Assembly: GCF_001856685.1 (NCBI RefSeq)
Contig: NZ_CP017812.1
Coordinates: forward strand, 434,001-498,000
Source: Boudabousia tangfeifanii
GTDB lineage: Bacteria > Actinomycetota > Actinomycetes > Actinomycetales > Actinomycetaceae
DNA length: 64,000 nucleotides
Reading direction: 5' to 3'
Shown in pieces: positions 34,661 to 43,518 of the stretch. The number at the start of each line of letters is the position of its first letter. Positions within the stretch are counted from its first letter, which is position 1. Both the position numbers and the translations under genes were made by a program. The notes beneath the pieces are model-generated. The model searched no databases. It worked only from the letters and a program-made list of their open reading frames with translations, and was not told the DNA's origin.

Positions 34661-37243
34661 CTAGTTCTGTCCGCGTTTAACCGAGTCGAGCAGGCTCAAA
34701 GCCACATCCTGCACCTGCGCCTTCGGGCTAGCCGAATCCAACATCTGAGTACAGAACGGGCAAGCGGTCGCAATCAAGGTGGCACCAGTTTCCTCGGCCT
34801 CGGCGCTACGAGCCGAAGCGATGCGCACCCCGGTGCTCTCCTCGGTCCATGCCCGCGCACCGCCGCCACCACAACACATGGCTCGATCGGCATGACGCGG
34901 CATTTCCACCAGATTCTCACTGCCCACCACAGAGCCCAAGAGCTCACGCGGCGGCGAATAAATCCCATTGTGGCGACCCAAATAGCACGGGTCATGGTAG
35001 GTGACCTTCTGAGCCTCATCCGCACTAGGCGGCACCGGGCGCAAATGACCCTCGCGGACCAAACGGTTCAGCACTTGCGTATGATGCAAAACCTCGTACT
35101 TGCCGCCCAACTGCGGGTACTCCTGGCCAATCGTATTGAAGCAGTGCGCACAAGAAACAATAATCTTGGTGGCCTTCACTTCATTAAGCATTTCCACATT
35201 CGCTGCCGCCAGCATCTGGAACAACACTTCATTGCCAGCGCGACGAGCCGGGTCACCAGTACAGCTTTCATTCTGGCCGAGGACGCCAAAACTGACCTCA
35301 GCCAAATGCAAAAGCTCAGCAATCGCCGCGGTAGTCTTCATGGCCTTATCGTCGAAGGAGCCCGCGCAACCCACCCAAAGCAGGTAGTCGACCTCGGTCG
35401 CATCCTCCACATCAACCCCGATCTCCGGGATCTCAAAGTCTAGATTCTTAGCCCACTCCATGCGCTTCCGAGCCGGCTTGCCATAAGGATTACCCTTCGA
35501 TTCCATCTTGCGGAACACCCCGGCCAATTCCTTCGGGAACGCCGACTCCATCAGCACCTGGTTACGGCGCAAATCCACAATATGGTCAATATGCTCAATG
35601 TCCACCGGGCACTGTTCCACACAAGCACCACAAGTCGTACAAGCCCACAAAGCCTCGGGCACAATCACGTCACCAACTAGGGGAGCGGTCTGCAAAGCCA
35701 CCCCAGTTTCCAGGTCAGGGGCCGCCCCACCGGCCTGCAAGGCCGCCAAAACGTCACCAGTGTGCGCTACCAAAGGCAAATTCGAATCGAGGGCGAGAGC
35801 CTCCTCCGGCAACAACGGCGAAACCTGGCCAGCAACAGCTGCGTCCTTAGCGCCTGTGGCAGCCTGGCCCGCAGCAGACTCCGTAGAGCCTTCCGTGTTC
35901 GACCCAGCCAGCGCCGCGTCCTCGGTCGACTGGGAATCCACGGGACGGAGCATGTCTGCCAGCGGCCACAAGCGCGTGCCAGAGCCCTCGTCAGTGCCAA
36001 AACGATCGTTGAGTTCGGGGCGCTCCGCCAACAACTGGTCGGCGGCCTTCGCAAAGGCGGTGGCCGAAGCATGATGGTCACGCAAAGCCAAAGTAAATAG
36101 CTTAGGCGAGAGCGGTTTTCCTGTTGCCCAAGCCGGGCAGAGCTCCTGGCAACGGCCACACTCGGTACAAGAAGTGAAATCTAGCAGGCCCTTCCAGGTG
36201 AAATCGTGAATCGTTTCCACCCCAAGGCGGGCATCCTCGGGCAGATCCTCCAAAGTTTCTGCCGTCAACGGCTCACCCTGCATTCGGATCGGCTCCAAAG
36301 CGCCCAGTGCCTTGCCACCCTTCGGGTCACGCCGCGCAAACACATTCACGAGGGCGGTAAAACGGTGCCAAGCCACCCCCATGGTGGTTTGGGCGCCCAC
36401 CACCATCATCCAAATCATGGAGGTGAGAATCTTCGCCAAAGCAGTCAGGGCAATCGCCACCGACAAAGCCTTCGCATCAAAAGACGGAGAAGCAGACGCC
36501 AGCAAAGTAGCTAACGGACCAGAAATTGGGTGATGCCACCAAGAGGTCGAACTCTCGGCGGCGTTCGTCAGGTAATTGGCGCCCTCGGCCCACGCGGTGG
36601 CAGCATTAAAATCCTGAGCTTTCGCGGGCAATTGTGCCCACCAGTACTCCAAAACGCGCAAAGCCAGCACCGCAATCGCCACCAGCAGCACCACGGCCTC
36701 GACAAAAACCGCCTGCCACTTGGTTGAACCCAAGAAACGACGAGGCAAAGAAGTGGCGCTACCATCACGGTTCGCCAACTCCGCCTCAGCCTGCTGACGA
36801 GTAACCTCGGCGCGCCGCCAAGGCAAGGCACCACCATTGCGCGCACGCACCACAAACAGAGCCAAAATCCCCAGCAAACAAGCCAAAGCAAAAAACTCTA
36901 CCAGCCACTCATATGGGGGAAAATGGCCCAGCAAAAACAGGGAAAAACCCGGGCGAACAATCTGGAAATAACTGCTGACCAGGGTCAAGAACAAAATGGG
37001 GAACGAAAGCATCACCATCCAGTGCGAAATACGCACCAAGGGGCGACCCTTAAAAGCGCGGTGGGTCAAAACCTCCGCAAAGAAAGTGGCAAAGCGCGTT
37101 CCCACCGGAGAAAAACGCCCCGGATCGCTTTGCCCAGCTGCCACCCGGCGATAAATCTGGACACAACCGGCAGTAAATGCCCCCACCCCAATCAGGGTGG
37201 AGGTGAGGGCAAAAAATAGGCTGATGGCAGCTAGAACGGAAAT
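34661..37243 (-). CDS. Membrane-anchored [4Fe-4S] oxidoreductase (heterodisulfide-reductase-like, two CCG domains)
   Basis: 860 residues if translation starts at ATT (37243-37241); a GTG-only start at 37186 would cut off the first membrane helix (SVLAAISLFFALTSTLIGVG). GGAGG lies exactly 7 bases before the ATT and no ATG, GTG or TTG is in range, so an AUU start is the best reading. The N-terminal part has about 4-5 membrane helices of the NarI-like type. Two ferredoxin motifs follow, CTECGRCQELCP and CTTCGACVEQCP. Two cysteine-rich CCG domains close it (CAHCFNT..., HDPCYLGRHNGIY..., MCCGGGG). By family it carries electrons between quinone and an unknown partner, perhaps in fatty-acid or menaquinone-linked redox. 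It begins 2 bases after the DUF4235-like stop. Confidence 0.88.
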   Translation of the reverse strand: MSVLAAISLFFALTSTLIGVGAFTAGCVQIYRRVAAGQSDPGRFSPVGTRFATFFAEVLTHRAFKGRPLVRISHWMVMLSFPILFLTLVSSYFQIVRPGFSLFLLGHFPPYEWLVEFFALACLLGILALFVVRARNGGALPWRRAEVTRQQAEAELANRDGSATSLPRRFLGSTKWQAVFVEAVVLLVAIAVLALRVLEYWWAQLPAKAQDFNAATAWAEGANYLTNAAESSTSWWHHPISGPLATLLASASPSFDAKALSVAIALTALAKILTSMIWMMVVGAQTTMGVAWHRFTALVNVFARRDPKGGKALGALEPIRMQGEPLTAETLEDLPEDARLGVETIHDFTWKGLLDFTSCTECGRCQELCPAWATGKPLSPKLFTLALRDHHASATAFAKAADQLLAERPELNDRFGTDEGSGTRLWPLADMLRPVDSQSTEDAALAGSNTEGSTESAAGQAATGAKDAAVAGQVSPLLPEEALALDSNLPLVAHTGDVLAALQAGGAAPDLETGVALQTAPLVGDVIVPEALWACTTCGACVEQCPVDIEHIDHIVDLRRNQVLMESAFPKELAGVFRKMESKGNPYGKPARKRMEWAKNLDFEIPEIGVDVEDATEVDYLLWVGCAGSFDDKAMKTTAAIAELLHLAEVSFGVLGQNESCTGDPARRAGNEVLFQMLAAANVEMLNEVKATKIIVSCAHCFNTIGQEYPQLGGKYEVLHHTQVLNRLVREGHLRPVPPSADEAQKVTYHDPCYLGRHNGIYSPPRELLGSVVGSENLVEMPRHADRAMCCGGGGARAWTEESTGVRIASARSAEAEETGATLIATACPFCTQMLDSASPKAQVQDVALSLLDSVKRGQN

Positions 37244-37245
37244 TT

Positions 37246-37509
37246 TCAGACCTCCAGCTGATTAAACTTCGATCCGCCGTACCACTTGTTGGCGCTACGT
37301 ACCGCGGTGCGGCGAGCAGCAGCCATTACCAAGCCCGAAAGGGCACCAAAAATTAGCACCTCAGCCAAACGGGCGGTTGCTTCCTCATCACCCGGAGCTG
37401 GGGGAGTGTTACCGGTCAAAGCTTTCCAACCGGACTTGACGACAGTGTTTGCGACCAAAGCGGCGCCAGCAAGAGCCACCCCGTTGATGACCTTCCATGC
37501 GATGTCCAT
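37246..37509 (-). CDS. DUF4235-like small membrane protein
   Basis: 87 residues from ATG 37509, after GGAGGATCAG. MDIAWKVINGVALAGAALVANTVVKSGWKALTG, then ATARLAEVLIFGALSGLVMAAARRTAVR: two hydrophobic helices with the layout of the actinobacterial DUF4235 family, of unknown function. Its last codons contain the GGAGG that serves the next gene, so the two are tightly coupled. Divergent from the hydroquinone-reductase-like gene. Confidence 0.8.
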   Translation of the reverse strand: MDIAWKVINGVALAGAALVANTVVKSGWKALTGNTPPAPGDEEATARLAEVLIFGALSGLVMAAARRTAVRSANKWYGGSKFNQLEV

Positions 37510-37635
37510 CTGATCCTCCAAAATACGAGGGCGGCAAGGTGCCACCCGGAGTGAAAATAGTTCACGGGCTAGTTTACCGTGTTTTACCAAATCCTGAACT
37601 ATGATGGACATAAGAAAAGCCTGAAAGGAGTCACT

Positions 37636-38607
37636 ATGACAGTGCCAAATCGCCGATTCGCAGCCCACGCCGCCACCGGACTAGAAGAAATCCCCGTAGT
37701 TGCTGGGCGCTACCGACTCGTCACCTACGTTGGTTGCCCCTGGTGCCGCCGCGTCGCCATTGCCCGTCGACTACTCGGACTCGAGGACGCGATTAGCCTG
37801 TCCATGGCCCCCAAAGCTGGCCCAGACGGTTTCGAATTCACCAGCGAAAAATGGGACTTCGACCCAGACCTACAAGTGCGCACCACCCGCGAACTCTACC
37901 GTCGCCAGCCAGACTGGCAGCCCGGTGAATCCACCTCCGTGCCCGTCCTCGTCGATGAAGCCGACCCCAGCGTGCGTGGCCGCATCGTCGCCCGCGAGTC
38001 TGGCGACCTGCTCTTTGACCTGGCCACCGCCTGGCGGGATTTGCAGGCCGAGGACGCCCCACAGCTTTACCCCGAAGGCGCCAATGCCGAGGACGAAGAT
38101 CGTGCCGTCGCCGACGCCCGCTCGCGCGACTACCAAGCGTCCGACTTGCCCGAACTGGCCGAAAAAGCCAGCCAGACTGAACTGGGCATGTGGTTCGACC
38201 AGCTTCTCGCCCGCCCCTTTGGTACTGTCCTTCACTCGGATGATGAAGAGGCCAAGCGTGAAGCCCAAGGGAAAGTGGTTGCCGCCCTTAACGCCCTCGA
38301 ACAGCACCTGGCGGAAGTTAGCGAACAAGGCCCCTGGTTGCTGGGCGAAAAGGTGAGCGCTTGGGACGTGCGCGTCTTTGCGCACCTCGTATCGCTTGCC
38401 GCCTGGCACTCGCGCGAAGCCTACTCGCAAGCCCTAGCCAAAGCCCCCGGCGAGGACGAGGGCGCCCGCAAGGCCTGGGCCAAGCAGCAGGCCGCCAAGG
38501 CTCCCGCCCCGCTAAGCGACTGGCCACACCTCAACAACTACTACCAAGGTCTGGCCGCCGATCCTCGTTGGCTCACCGACGAAGAAAAGCAGCTACTGCA
38601 CCTCTAA
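37636..38607 (+). CDS. Glutathionyl-hydroquinone reductase-like (omega-class GST) protein
   Basis: 323 residues from ATG 37636, with GAAAGGAG just upstream. The N-terminal thioredoxin-like domain has the CPWCRR active-site motif (about 36-41), followed by KWDFDPDLQVRTTRELY and a helical GST C-terminal domain ending in DWPHLNNYYQGL. Such enzymes reduce S-glutathionyl-hydroquinones. Actinobacteria normally use mycothiol, and some relatives act with it, so the thiol is uncertain. Second GST-fold gene of the window (the other is at 20.2-20.9 kb). Ends in a strong terminator. Confidence 0.85.
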   Translation: MTVPNRRFAAHAATGLEEIPVVAGRYRLVTYVGCPWCRRVAIARRLLGLEDAISLSMAPKAGPDGFEFTSEKWDFDPDLQVRTTRELYRRQPDWQPGESTSVPVLVDEADPSVRGRIVARESGDLLFDLATAWRDLQAEDAPQLYPEGANAEDEDRAVADARSRDYQASDLPELAEKASQTELGMWFDQLLARPFGTVLHSDDEEAKREAQGKVVAALNALEQHLAEVSEQGPWLLGEKVSAWDVRVFAHLVSLAAWHSREAYSQALAKAPGEDEGARKAWAKQQAAKAPAPLSDWPHLNNYYQGLAADPRWLTDEEKQLLHL

Positions 38608-38613
38608 AACAGT

Positions 38614-38655
38614 AAAGGTTTGCCCCCGACACCAAAATGTCGGGGGCAAACCTTT
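38614..38655. terminator. Bidirectional terminator between the reductase-like gene and the ABC operon
   Basis: Perfect 18-base stem AAAGGTTTGCCCCCGACA (38614-38631) / TGTCGGGGGCAAACCTTT (38638-38655) with a 6-base loop. Serves convergent genes on both sides. Confidence 0.93.
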
Positions 38656-38679
38656 ATCAGCCTAAAAGCGGTCGGCTAG

Positions 38680-40716
38680 TTACTCGGTGACCTCTTCACT
38701 GTCACCGACGGCCAACTGGGCATCATGCAAGTGACGGTATGCGCCATTGCGGGCCAAAAGCTCCGTATGTGTACCCTGCTCAACCACGTTACCGTTCTCC
38801 ATCACCACAATCAGATCCGCATCGCGAATCGTCGACAAGCGGTGAGCGATCACGAAACTGGTTCGACCAGAACGCAACTTACCCATGGCCTGCTGCACCA
38901 AAACTTCGGTACGAGTATCGACCGAAGAGGTGGCCTCGTCCAGAATCAAAATCTCCGGATCGGACAAGAAGGCACGAGCAATGGTCAACAACTGACGTTC
39001 ACCATTCGAAATGCCGCCGCCCTCATCATCCAAATGAGTCTCATAGCCATCAGGCAAAGCGCGAATAATGCGGTCCACACTAGTGGCCTTCGCTGCGGCA
39101 ATCACTTCCTCTTCGGTGGCTCCAACCTTACCGAAGGATAAGTTTTCCATGATTGTGCCGGTAAACAACCAAGTATCCTGCAAAACCATGCCGATGCGGG
39201 AACGAAGCTCGTCACGAGTCATGTCCAAAGTATTGATTCCGTCCACGAAAATCGCGCCAGAATCAATCTCGTAGAAACGCATCAACAAGTTCACCAAGGT
39301 GGTCTTGCCAGCACCAGTCGGACCCACAATCGCCACGGTCTGACCTGGCTGCACGCTCAAGTTCAGACCAGTAATAATCGGCTTGCCGGGCACGTAGCTG
39401 AAGTTCACGTCGCGGAAGACAACCTTGCCGTTTTGCACCTGCTGCTCGTTGGCCGAGGCCGGCTGTCCGCCCTCGGTACCACCAGTAGGCTGCGCGGCCA
39501 AAACCTGTCCACGTTCATTGATAATGCCGGCGTCACGCAACGCCTGGTCGCCCTCGGTGCGCGCCTGCTCATCGCGAGTATCGGCGGTTAGTTCAGGGGC
39601 ATCAAGGAACTCGAAAACGCGTTCCGCACTAGAGGCACCAGACTGCAACATATTGGCCATCGAAGCCAAAGTGGTTAGCGGCTGGGTGAACTGGCGCGAG
39701 TACTGAATGAAGGCCTGCACGTCACCCAAAGTCATCTGGCCGCTCGCCACCTTGAAACCACCAGCCACCGCGACTAGCACATAGGCAGCATTCGAAAGCA
39801 TCGACATGAGCGGCTGCATTAGACCCGAGAGGAACTGGGCCTTAAAAGTCGCGTGCGAAACTTCGCGGTTCGAGTCGGCGAAACGATCCGCAAACTCTTC
39901 TTGCAAACCGTAAAGGGTGGTGACTTCCTGGCCGGTGAAAGCTTCTTCCACAATGCCCGAAAGTTCGCCGGTCGCCCGCCACTGCTTCGAGAAGTAGGGG
40001 CCGGCCTGCTTCATAATCAAACCGCCGAGGATGATCGCCAAAGGCACGATGATTAGAGTCAAAAGTGCCAGCGACCAAGAAATGTAGAACATCATGATTA
40101 GCATGCCAATCAGCGTCAAAATTGAGCTGAGTAGCTGCGTCATGGTCTGCATCAAAGTCTGCGTAATATTGTCGATATCGTTGGTTACGCGCGAAAGCAA
40201 ATCACCGCGGGAAGAACTGTCCAAGTAGGACAAGGTCACGCGGTCAATCTTTTCCTGTACCTGACGGCGCATGGTGTAGCCAGTATTCTGGACGACAATG
40301 CGCATCAAGAAACCCGACATCCACTGCAAAAGTGAAGACAGGAAGTACAGGCCCGCCACGAACAGCAATACCTTGGCGAGGGCGCTCCAGTCGGTGCCCG
40401 TCCCAGGGTTCAGATTCATCGGTTCGAGCATCTTGGCAATATCAGTCTTACCAGCCGCTTCCAAACCGGCAATCATCTGCTCTTTCGTGACACCCTTCGG
40501 GGTGCGCTTATTGAAAATGCCTTCGAAAACAATATTGGTTGCGTTACCCAAAATCTTCGGGGCAGCCACCTGCGCGGCCACCGCCAAAGTGGAAAGCACC
40601 AAAATAAAGTTCAAACGTAGGCGCTCAGGTTTGAGCCAGAGCAACAGGCGAATCACTGTGCCCTTAAAGTTCTTAGCCTTACGTGTGGGGTCAGCCCCCG
40701 GACGTCCGTGACTCAT
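38680..40716 (-). CDS. ABC exporter half-transporter B (catalytic-site subunit)
   Basis: 678 residues. N-terminal six-helix exporter domain with an extended extracellular loop (NKRTPKGVTKEQMIAGLEA), then a nucleotide-binding domain with Walker A GPTGAGKTT, signature ISNGERQLL (deviating from LSGGQ) and normal Walker B LILDEATSSVD with its catalytic Glu. Such asymmetry is typical of heterodimeric multidrug exporters. It starts within the stop of the upstream half-transporter (ATGA overlap). Substrate unknown; drugs or lipids are usual. Confidence 0.92.
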   Translation of the reverse strand: MSHGRPGADPTRKAKNFKGTVIRLLLWLKPERLRLNFILVLSTLAVAAQVAAPKILGNATNIVFEGIFNKRTPKGVTKEQMIAGLEAAGKTDIAKMLEPMNLNPGTGTDWSALAKVLLFVAGLYFLSSLLQWMSGFLMRIVVQNTGYTMRRQVQEKIDRVTLSYLDSSSRGDLLSRVTNDIDNITQTLMQTMTQLLSSILTLIGMLIMMFYISWSLALLTLIIVPLAIILGGLIMKQAGPYFSKQWRATGELSGIVEEAFTGQEVTTLYGLQEEFADRFADSNREVSHATFKAQFLSGLMQPLMSMLSNAAYVLVAVAGGFKVASGQMTLGDVQAFIQYSRQFTQPLTTLASMANMLQSGASSAERVFEFLDAPELTADTRDEQARTEGDQALRDAGIINERGQVLAAQPTGGTEGGQPASANEQQVQNGKVVFRDVNFSYVPGKPIITGLNLSVQPGQTVAIVGPTGAGKTTLVNLLMRFYEIDSGAIFVDGINTLDMTRDELRSRIGMVLQDTWLFTGTIMENLSFGKVGATEEEVIAAAKATSVDRIIRALPDGYETHLDDEGGGISNGERQLLTIARAFLSDPEILILDEATSSVDTRTEVLVQQAMGKLRSGRTSFVIAHRLSTIRDADLIVVMENGNVVEQGTHTELLARNGAYRHLHDAQLAVGDSEEVTE

Positions 40717-42461
40717 GCTGCCTCCTCCGGATCTAGCTGGGAACTGACAATTTCCTGGTAGGTTTCACAGTTGGCCAGTAGCTCCTCATGGGTGCCCGAA
40801 CCAACCACTTGACCGCCATCTAGCACCAGAATCTGGTCAGCATTCACAATCGAGGAGACACGCTGAGCCACCACCAAAACGGCAGCCTCACCGGTTACCT
40901 GTGGCAGTGCCTGGCGCAACCGAGCTTCGGTCGCATAATCCAAGGCAGAGAACGAATCGTCGAAGACAAACAAGTCGGCGTGACGGTAAACCGCGCGGGC
41001 AATCGTCAAACGTTGCCGCTGACCGCCAGAGAAATTCTTGCCGCCGGTGTCCACGCGGGAATCCACGCCCTCGGAAAGGCGGGAAACAAACTCCGTGGCC
41101 TGAGCAATTTCTAGAGCTGCTTCCACGCGGGCACGCACCTCATCGGTTACCTGATCGACAGGAACCGCGGCCACGGCCGAAGCGATAGTGCCCGAGAACA
41201 GGTAAGAGGTCTGTGGCACGTAGGCAATGCGGCGACGCAAAGCTGGCAAATCCCACTCGCGGATATCCTCGCCATTGATCTGAATCTGGCCACGAGAAGT
41301 ATCAATCAAACGGGGGAGCAGGGCGGCCAAAGTCGACTTACCAGAACCGGTTGAACCGATCACGGCGGTAGTTGTCCCCGGGGTCAAAGTGGCGTTAATA
41401 TCGGCCAAAACGGGCATTTCTGCCCCTGGGTACTGCACGGTGGCATCCACCAAGGAGAATGTCAAACGCTCATTTTCGGCTGGCTTACGGCCAGTCTTCG
41501 GGGAAGCGATCACGGGGTCGGTGTCCAAAACCGCCTGCACACGCTCGGCGCTAACCTGGGCACGTGGAATCATCATGAACATGAAGGACATCATCATGAC
41601 CGCAATAAAGATCTGCATTAGGTAGTTCAAGAAGGCGACCATCGCGCCCACTTCCATCGCGCCCGAGTCAATCCGGATGGCACCGAACCAAATCACGCCC
41701 ACCGAAGAGAAACCCACAATCAAGTTGATGGCTGGGAACATGAAACTGAACAGCTTACCAATTTCCAAGTTGGTGTCGCGCAGGTTGACGTTGGCGGTAT
41801 CAAAACGTTCCCGTTCTGCGTCTTGGCGCACGAACGCACGAATCACACGAGTACCGGTCAACTGTTCGCGAAGCACCGAGTTGATCGCGTCAGTACGCTT
41901 TTGCGAAAGCCGGAACTGTGGCTGCAACTTGTACATCAAAATGCCCATCACAGCGCCCAAAGCTGGCACTGCCACCACTAGCAAAAGGGAGAGCCCAGCA
42001 TCCTGTCGGATTGCCATGATGACGCCGCCAATGCTCATAATCGGGGACATGACCATAATCGCCAAACCCATCATGGTGACCATTTGAATCTGACGAATAT
42101 CGTTAGTGGCACGCGTAATCAAAGAAGCGGCCTCAAAGTGGTGCATTTCGGTGCGGGAAAAACTCTGTACTCGCTCGAAAGTATCGTGGCGCAAGTCTTG
42201 GCCTACACCCGTACCGGCTTTCGACCCAAAGTAGAGGGCGAAAACATTCGCCACCACCTGCAGGGTGGCCATACCGATCATGATCCAGCCATAATGCATA
42301 ATTTTGCCAGTATCGCCCGTGACAACGCCCTTATCGATAATGTCGGCGTTGAGGCTGGGGAGCCAAAGAGAGGCAATGGTTTGAGCGATCTGGAAGATGA
42401 TAACTGCCGCAATTAGCCAAGCATAAGGCTTAGCGTAGCGGCGTAAAATTTTAGTTAACAA
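40713..42461 (-). CDS. ABC exporter half-transporter A (degenerate-site subunit)
   Basis: 582 residues from TTG 42461, chosen because GGAGG lies 5 bases upstream and the resulting N-terminus LTKILRRYAKPYAW looks like homologues; ATG 42473 is the alternative and overlaps the ribosome-binding site. Six membrane helices then a nucleotide-binding domain: Walker A GSTGSGKST, signature FSGGQRQRL, but Walker B is FVFDDSFSALD, with Asp where the catalytic Glu should be. This pairs with the deviant signature of the partner to make one degenerate ATP site, as in BmrC/TM287-type exporters. First gene of a two-gene operon behind a possibly structured region. Confidence 0.92.
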   Translation of the reverse strand: MLTKILRRYAKPYAWLIAAVIIFQIAQTIASLWLPSLNADIIDKGVVTGDTGKIMHYGWIMIGMATLQVVANVFALYFGSKAGTGVGQDLRHDTFERVQSFSRTEMHHFEAASLITRATNDIRQIQMVTMMGLAIMVMSPIMSIGGVIMAIRQDAGLSLLLVVAVPALGAVMGILMYKLQPQFRLSQKRTDAINSVLREQLTGTRVIRAFVRQDAERERFDTANVNLRDTNLEIGKLFSFMFPAINLIVGFSSVGVIWFGAIRIDSGAMEVGAMVAFLNYLMQIFIAVMMMSFMFMMIPRAQVSAERVQAVLDTDPVIASPKTGRKPAENERLTFSLVDATVQYPGAEMPVLADINATLTPGTTTAVIGSTGSGKSTLAALLPRLIDTSRGQIQINGEDIREWDLPALRRRIAYVPQTSYLFSGTIASAVAAVPVDQVTDEVRARVEAALEIAQATEFVSRLSEGVDSRVDTGGKNFSGGQRQRLTIARAVYRHADLFVFDDSFSALDYATEARLRQALPQVTGEAAVLVVAQRVSSIVNADQILVLDGGQVVGSGTHEELLANCETYQEIVSSQLDPEEAA

Positions 42462-42473
42462 AAATTCCTCCAT

Positions 42474-42768
42474 TTTTTCATATACCCCTCATTCTAGGGC
42501 GAAAAAAATTAATGGGACAGGGCTTTTTGCTACTTTGTGACGCGAAAAGCATCGGTGAGAGACAAGCGAAGTTGCCAAAAGGTGCAACTGGCGACTCTTT
42601 GCCCAGCCAATACGGAGGCGAGAGGGGATAGGCAGGAGCGCTTCCACATAAATCGAGGAGCCACCCCAGTTGCACTCGTTAAGAGACAACTAAGGCGGCT
42701 CCACCAAAGTTTCGCCGAGGACGTAGCCACGTTCGCGTCCTCTTATTGTCGAGGACGTGAAGCTAGTG
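42474..42768 (-). promoter_or_regulatory. Possible structured leader of the ABC exporter operon
   Basis: About 300 bases without a convincing gene. A 16-base hairpin (42657-42672 with 42687-42702, three G-U pairs) contains CAACTGG, and 80 bases further along the transcript CCAGTTGCAC (42582-42591) can pair perfectly with GTGCAACTGG (42666-42675). The two pairings exclude each other, as in attenuators. GTTGC...GCAAC near 42570-42590 is a further small hairpin. A 40-codon open frame (42651 down to 42530, ATG start, Cys and Ser rich) lies within. A possible -10 box, TAGAAT, at about 42490-42495 close to the gene would bypass the leader, so the model is uncertain. Confidence 0.4.
42736..42757 (-). 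terminator. Short hairpin after the lipoprotein gene
   Basis: CGTCCTC and GAGGACG pair over 7 bases around an 8-base loop, 12 bases after the lipoprotein stop. No T run, so weak as a terminator. If transcription continues past it, it would enter the ABC exporter leader. Confidence 0.4.
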
Positions 42769-43518
42769 CTAGCCGCGCCCCTGGGTGTCGAGCGTCAGAC
42801 TTTCTTCTGCCCGATCAACCTGTGGCAACAAGTTCAGCTTCGCTAGGAACTGGGCCATCATGGTCACATTGCTCGGGCATTCCACTTCCCAGGTGGCCAT
42901 GGGCATGGGGGCCACGCTGAAGTTTAAGGAATGACATTCGAAATTTTTGGCTAAATCTTCGATTTCATGCCGGAAGGAAAGCGGGGCACGACCAGCTGCA
43001 ATATCTTGGCCTGGCTTGCTGTCGGGGTGTAGATACAAATCCAAGTGCAAGACTTGGTTTTCATTCTTGTCGTCACCAACCCGAGCATTGCCAAGCTCAG
43101 TATCGACCGGTGGCTGGTTATCATTGCCAGCATTATCACTTTGATTGCTAGCACCAGAAATGCCTTCACCTTCGCCGGATTTTGCTGAGCCATCGCCCGA
43201 TTGGCCATTGTTTCCTTGATTAGCATCTCCTGGGGTGCCTGCTCCGGGCTGGTTGCCGCCCTCGGCATTTTGCCCAGGAGTGCCAGGTGCTGGCGTGCCA
43301 GTCGGTTCGGTACTGGCGGCACCTGGAATGCTCGGATTGGTCACCGGCGGGGTAGTCGTTGGGGCCGGAGTGAGCTCCACAGTGTCCTCGGGAGAACTCA
43401 ATTCTTCTACCTTGACCACCTGGGGGCCGGCAGACGTGAGGGAACAACCAGTCATGCTGACTGCGACCAAAGCCGCAGTCAGCAGCACTGAAAACTTAGA
43501 TTTAGACAATCGGCTCAC
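42769..43518 (-). CDS. Lipoprotein of unknown function, coupled to the subtilisin gene
   Basis: 249 residues from GTG 43518, whose first bases overlap the stop of the upstream protease (GTGA); TTG 43527 is an alternative. Signal sequence [16 protein letters not shown] with lipobox (Cys about 25) marks a lipid-anchored protein. A linker rich in Gly, Pro, Asn and Gln (about 45-140) precedes a folded C-terminal domain ([20 protein letters not shown] to the end) with two cysteines (ECHSL, VECPS) that could form a disulfide. No family recognised. The coupling suggests it helps, holds or inhibits the protease. Confidence 0.75.
   Translation of the reverse strand: MSRLSKSKFSVLLTAALVAVSMTGCSLTSAGPQVVKVEELSSPEDTVELTPAPTTTPPVTNPSIPGAASTEPTGTPAPGTPGQNAEGGNQPGAGTPGDANQGNNGQSGDGSAKSGEGEGISGASNQSDNAGNDNQPPVDTELGNARVGDDKNENQVLHLDLYLHPDSKPGQDIAAGRAPLSFRHEIEDLAKNFECHSLNFSVAPMPMATWEVECPSNVTMMAQFLAKLNLLPQVDRAEESLTLDTQGRG

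Noticed and set aside
37579-37668. Upstream extensions of the hydroquinone-reductase-like and DUF4235-like frames
   Set aside because: Both overlap in the divergent promoter region; strong ribosome-binding sites place the starts at 37636 and 37509.
42640-42710. T-box-like GGGTGG in the ABC exporter leader
   Set aside because: No specifier loop or full T-box consensus, and the downstream genes are not amino-acid related.
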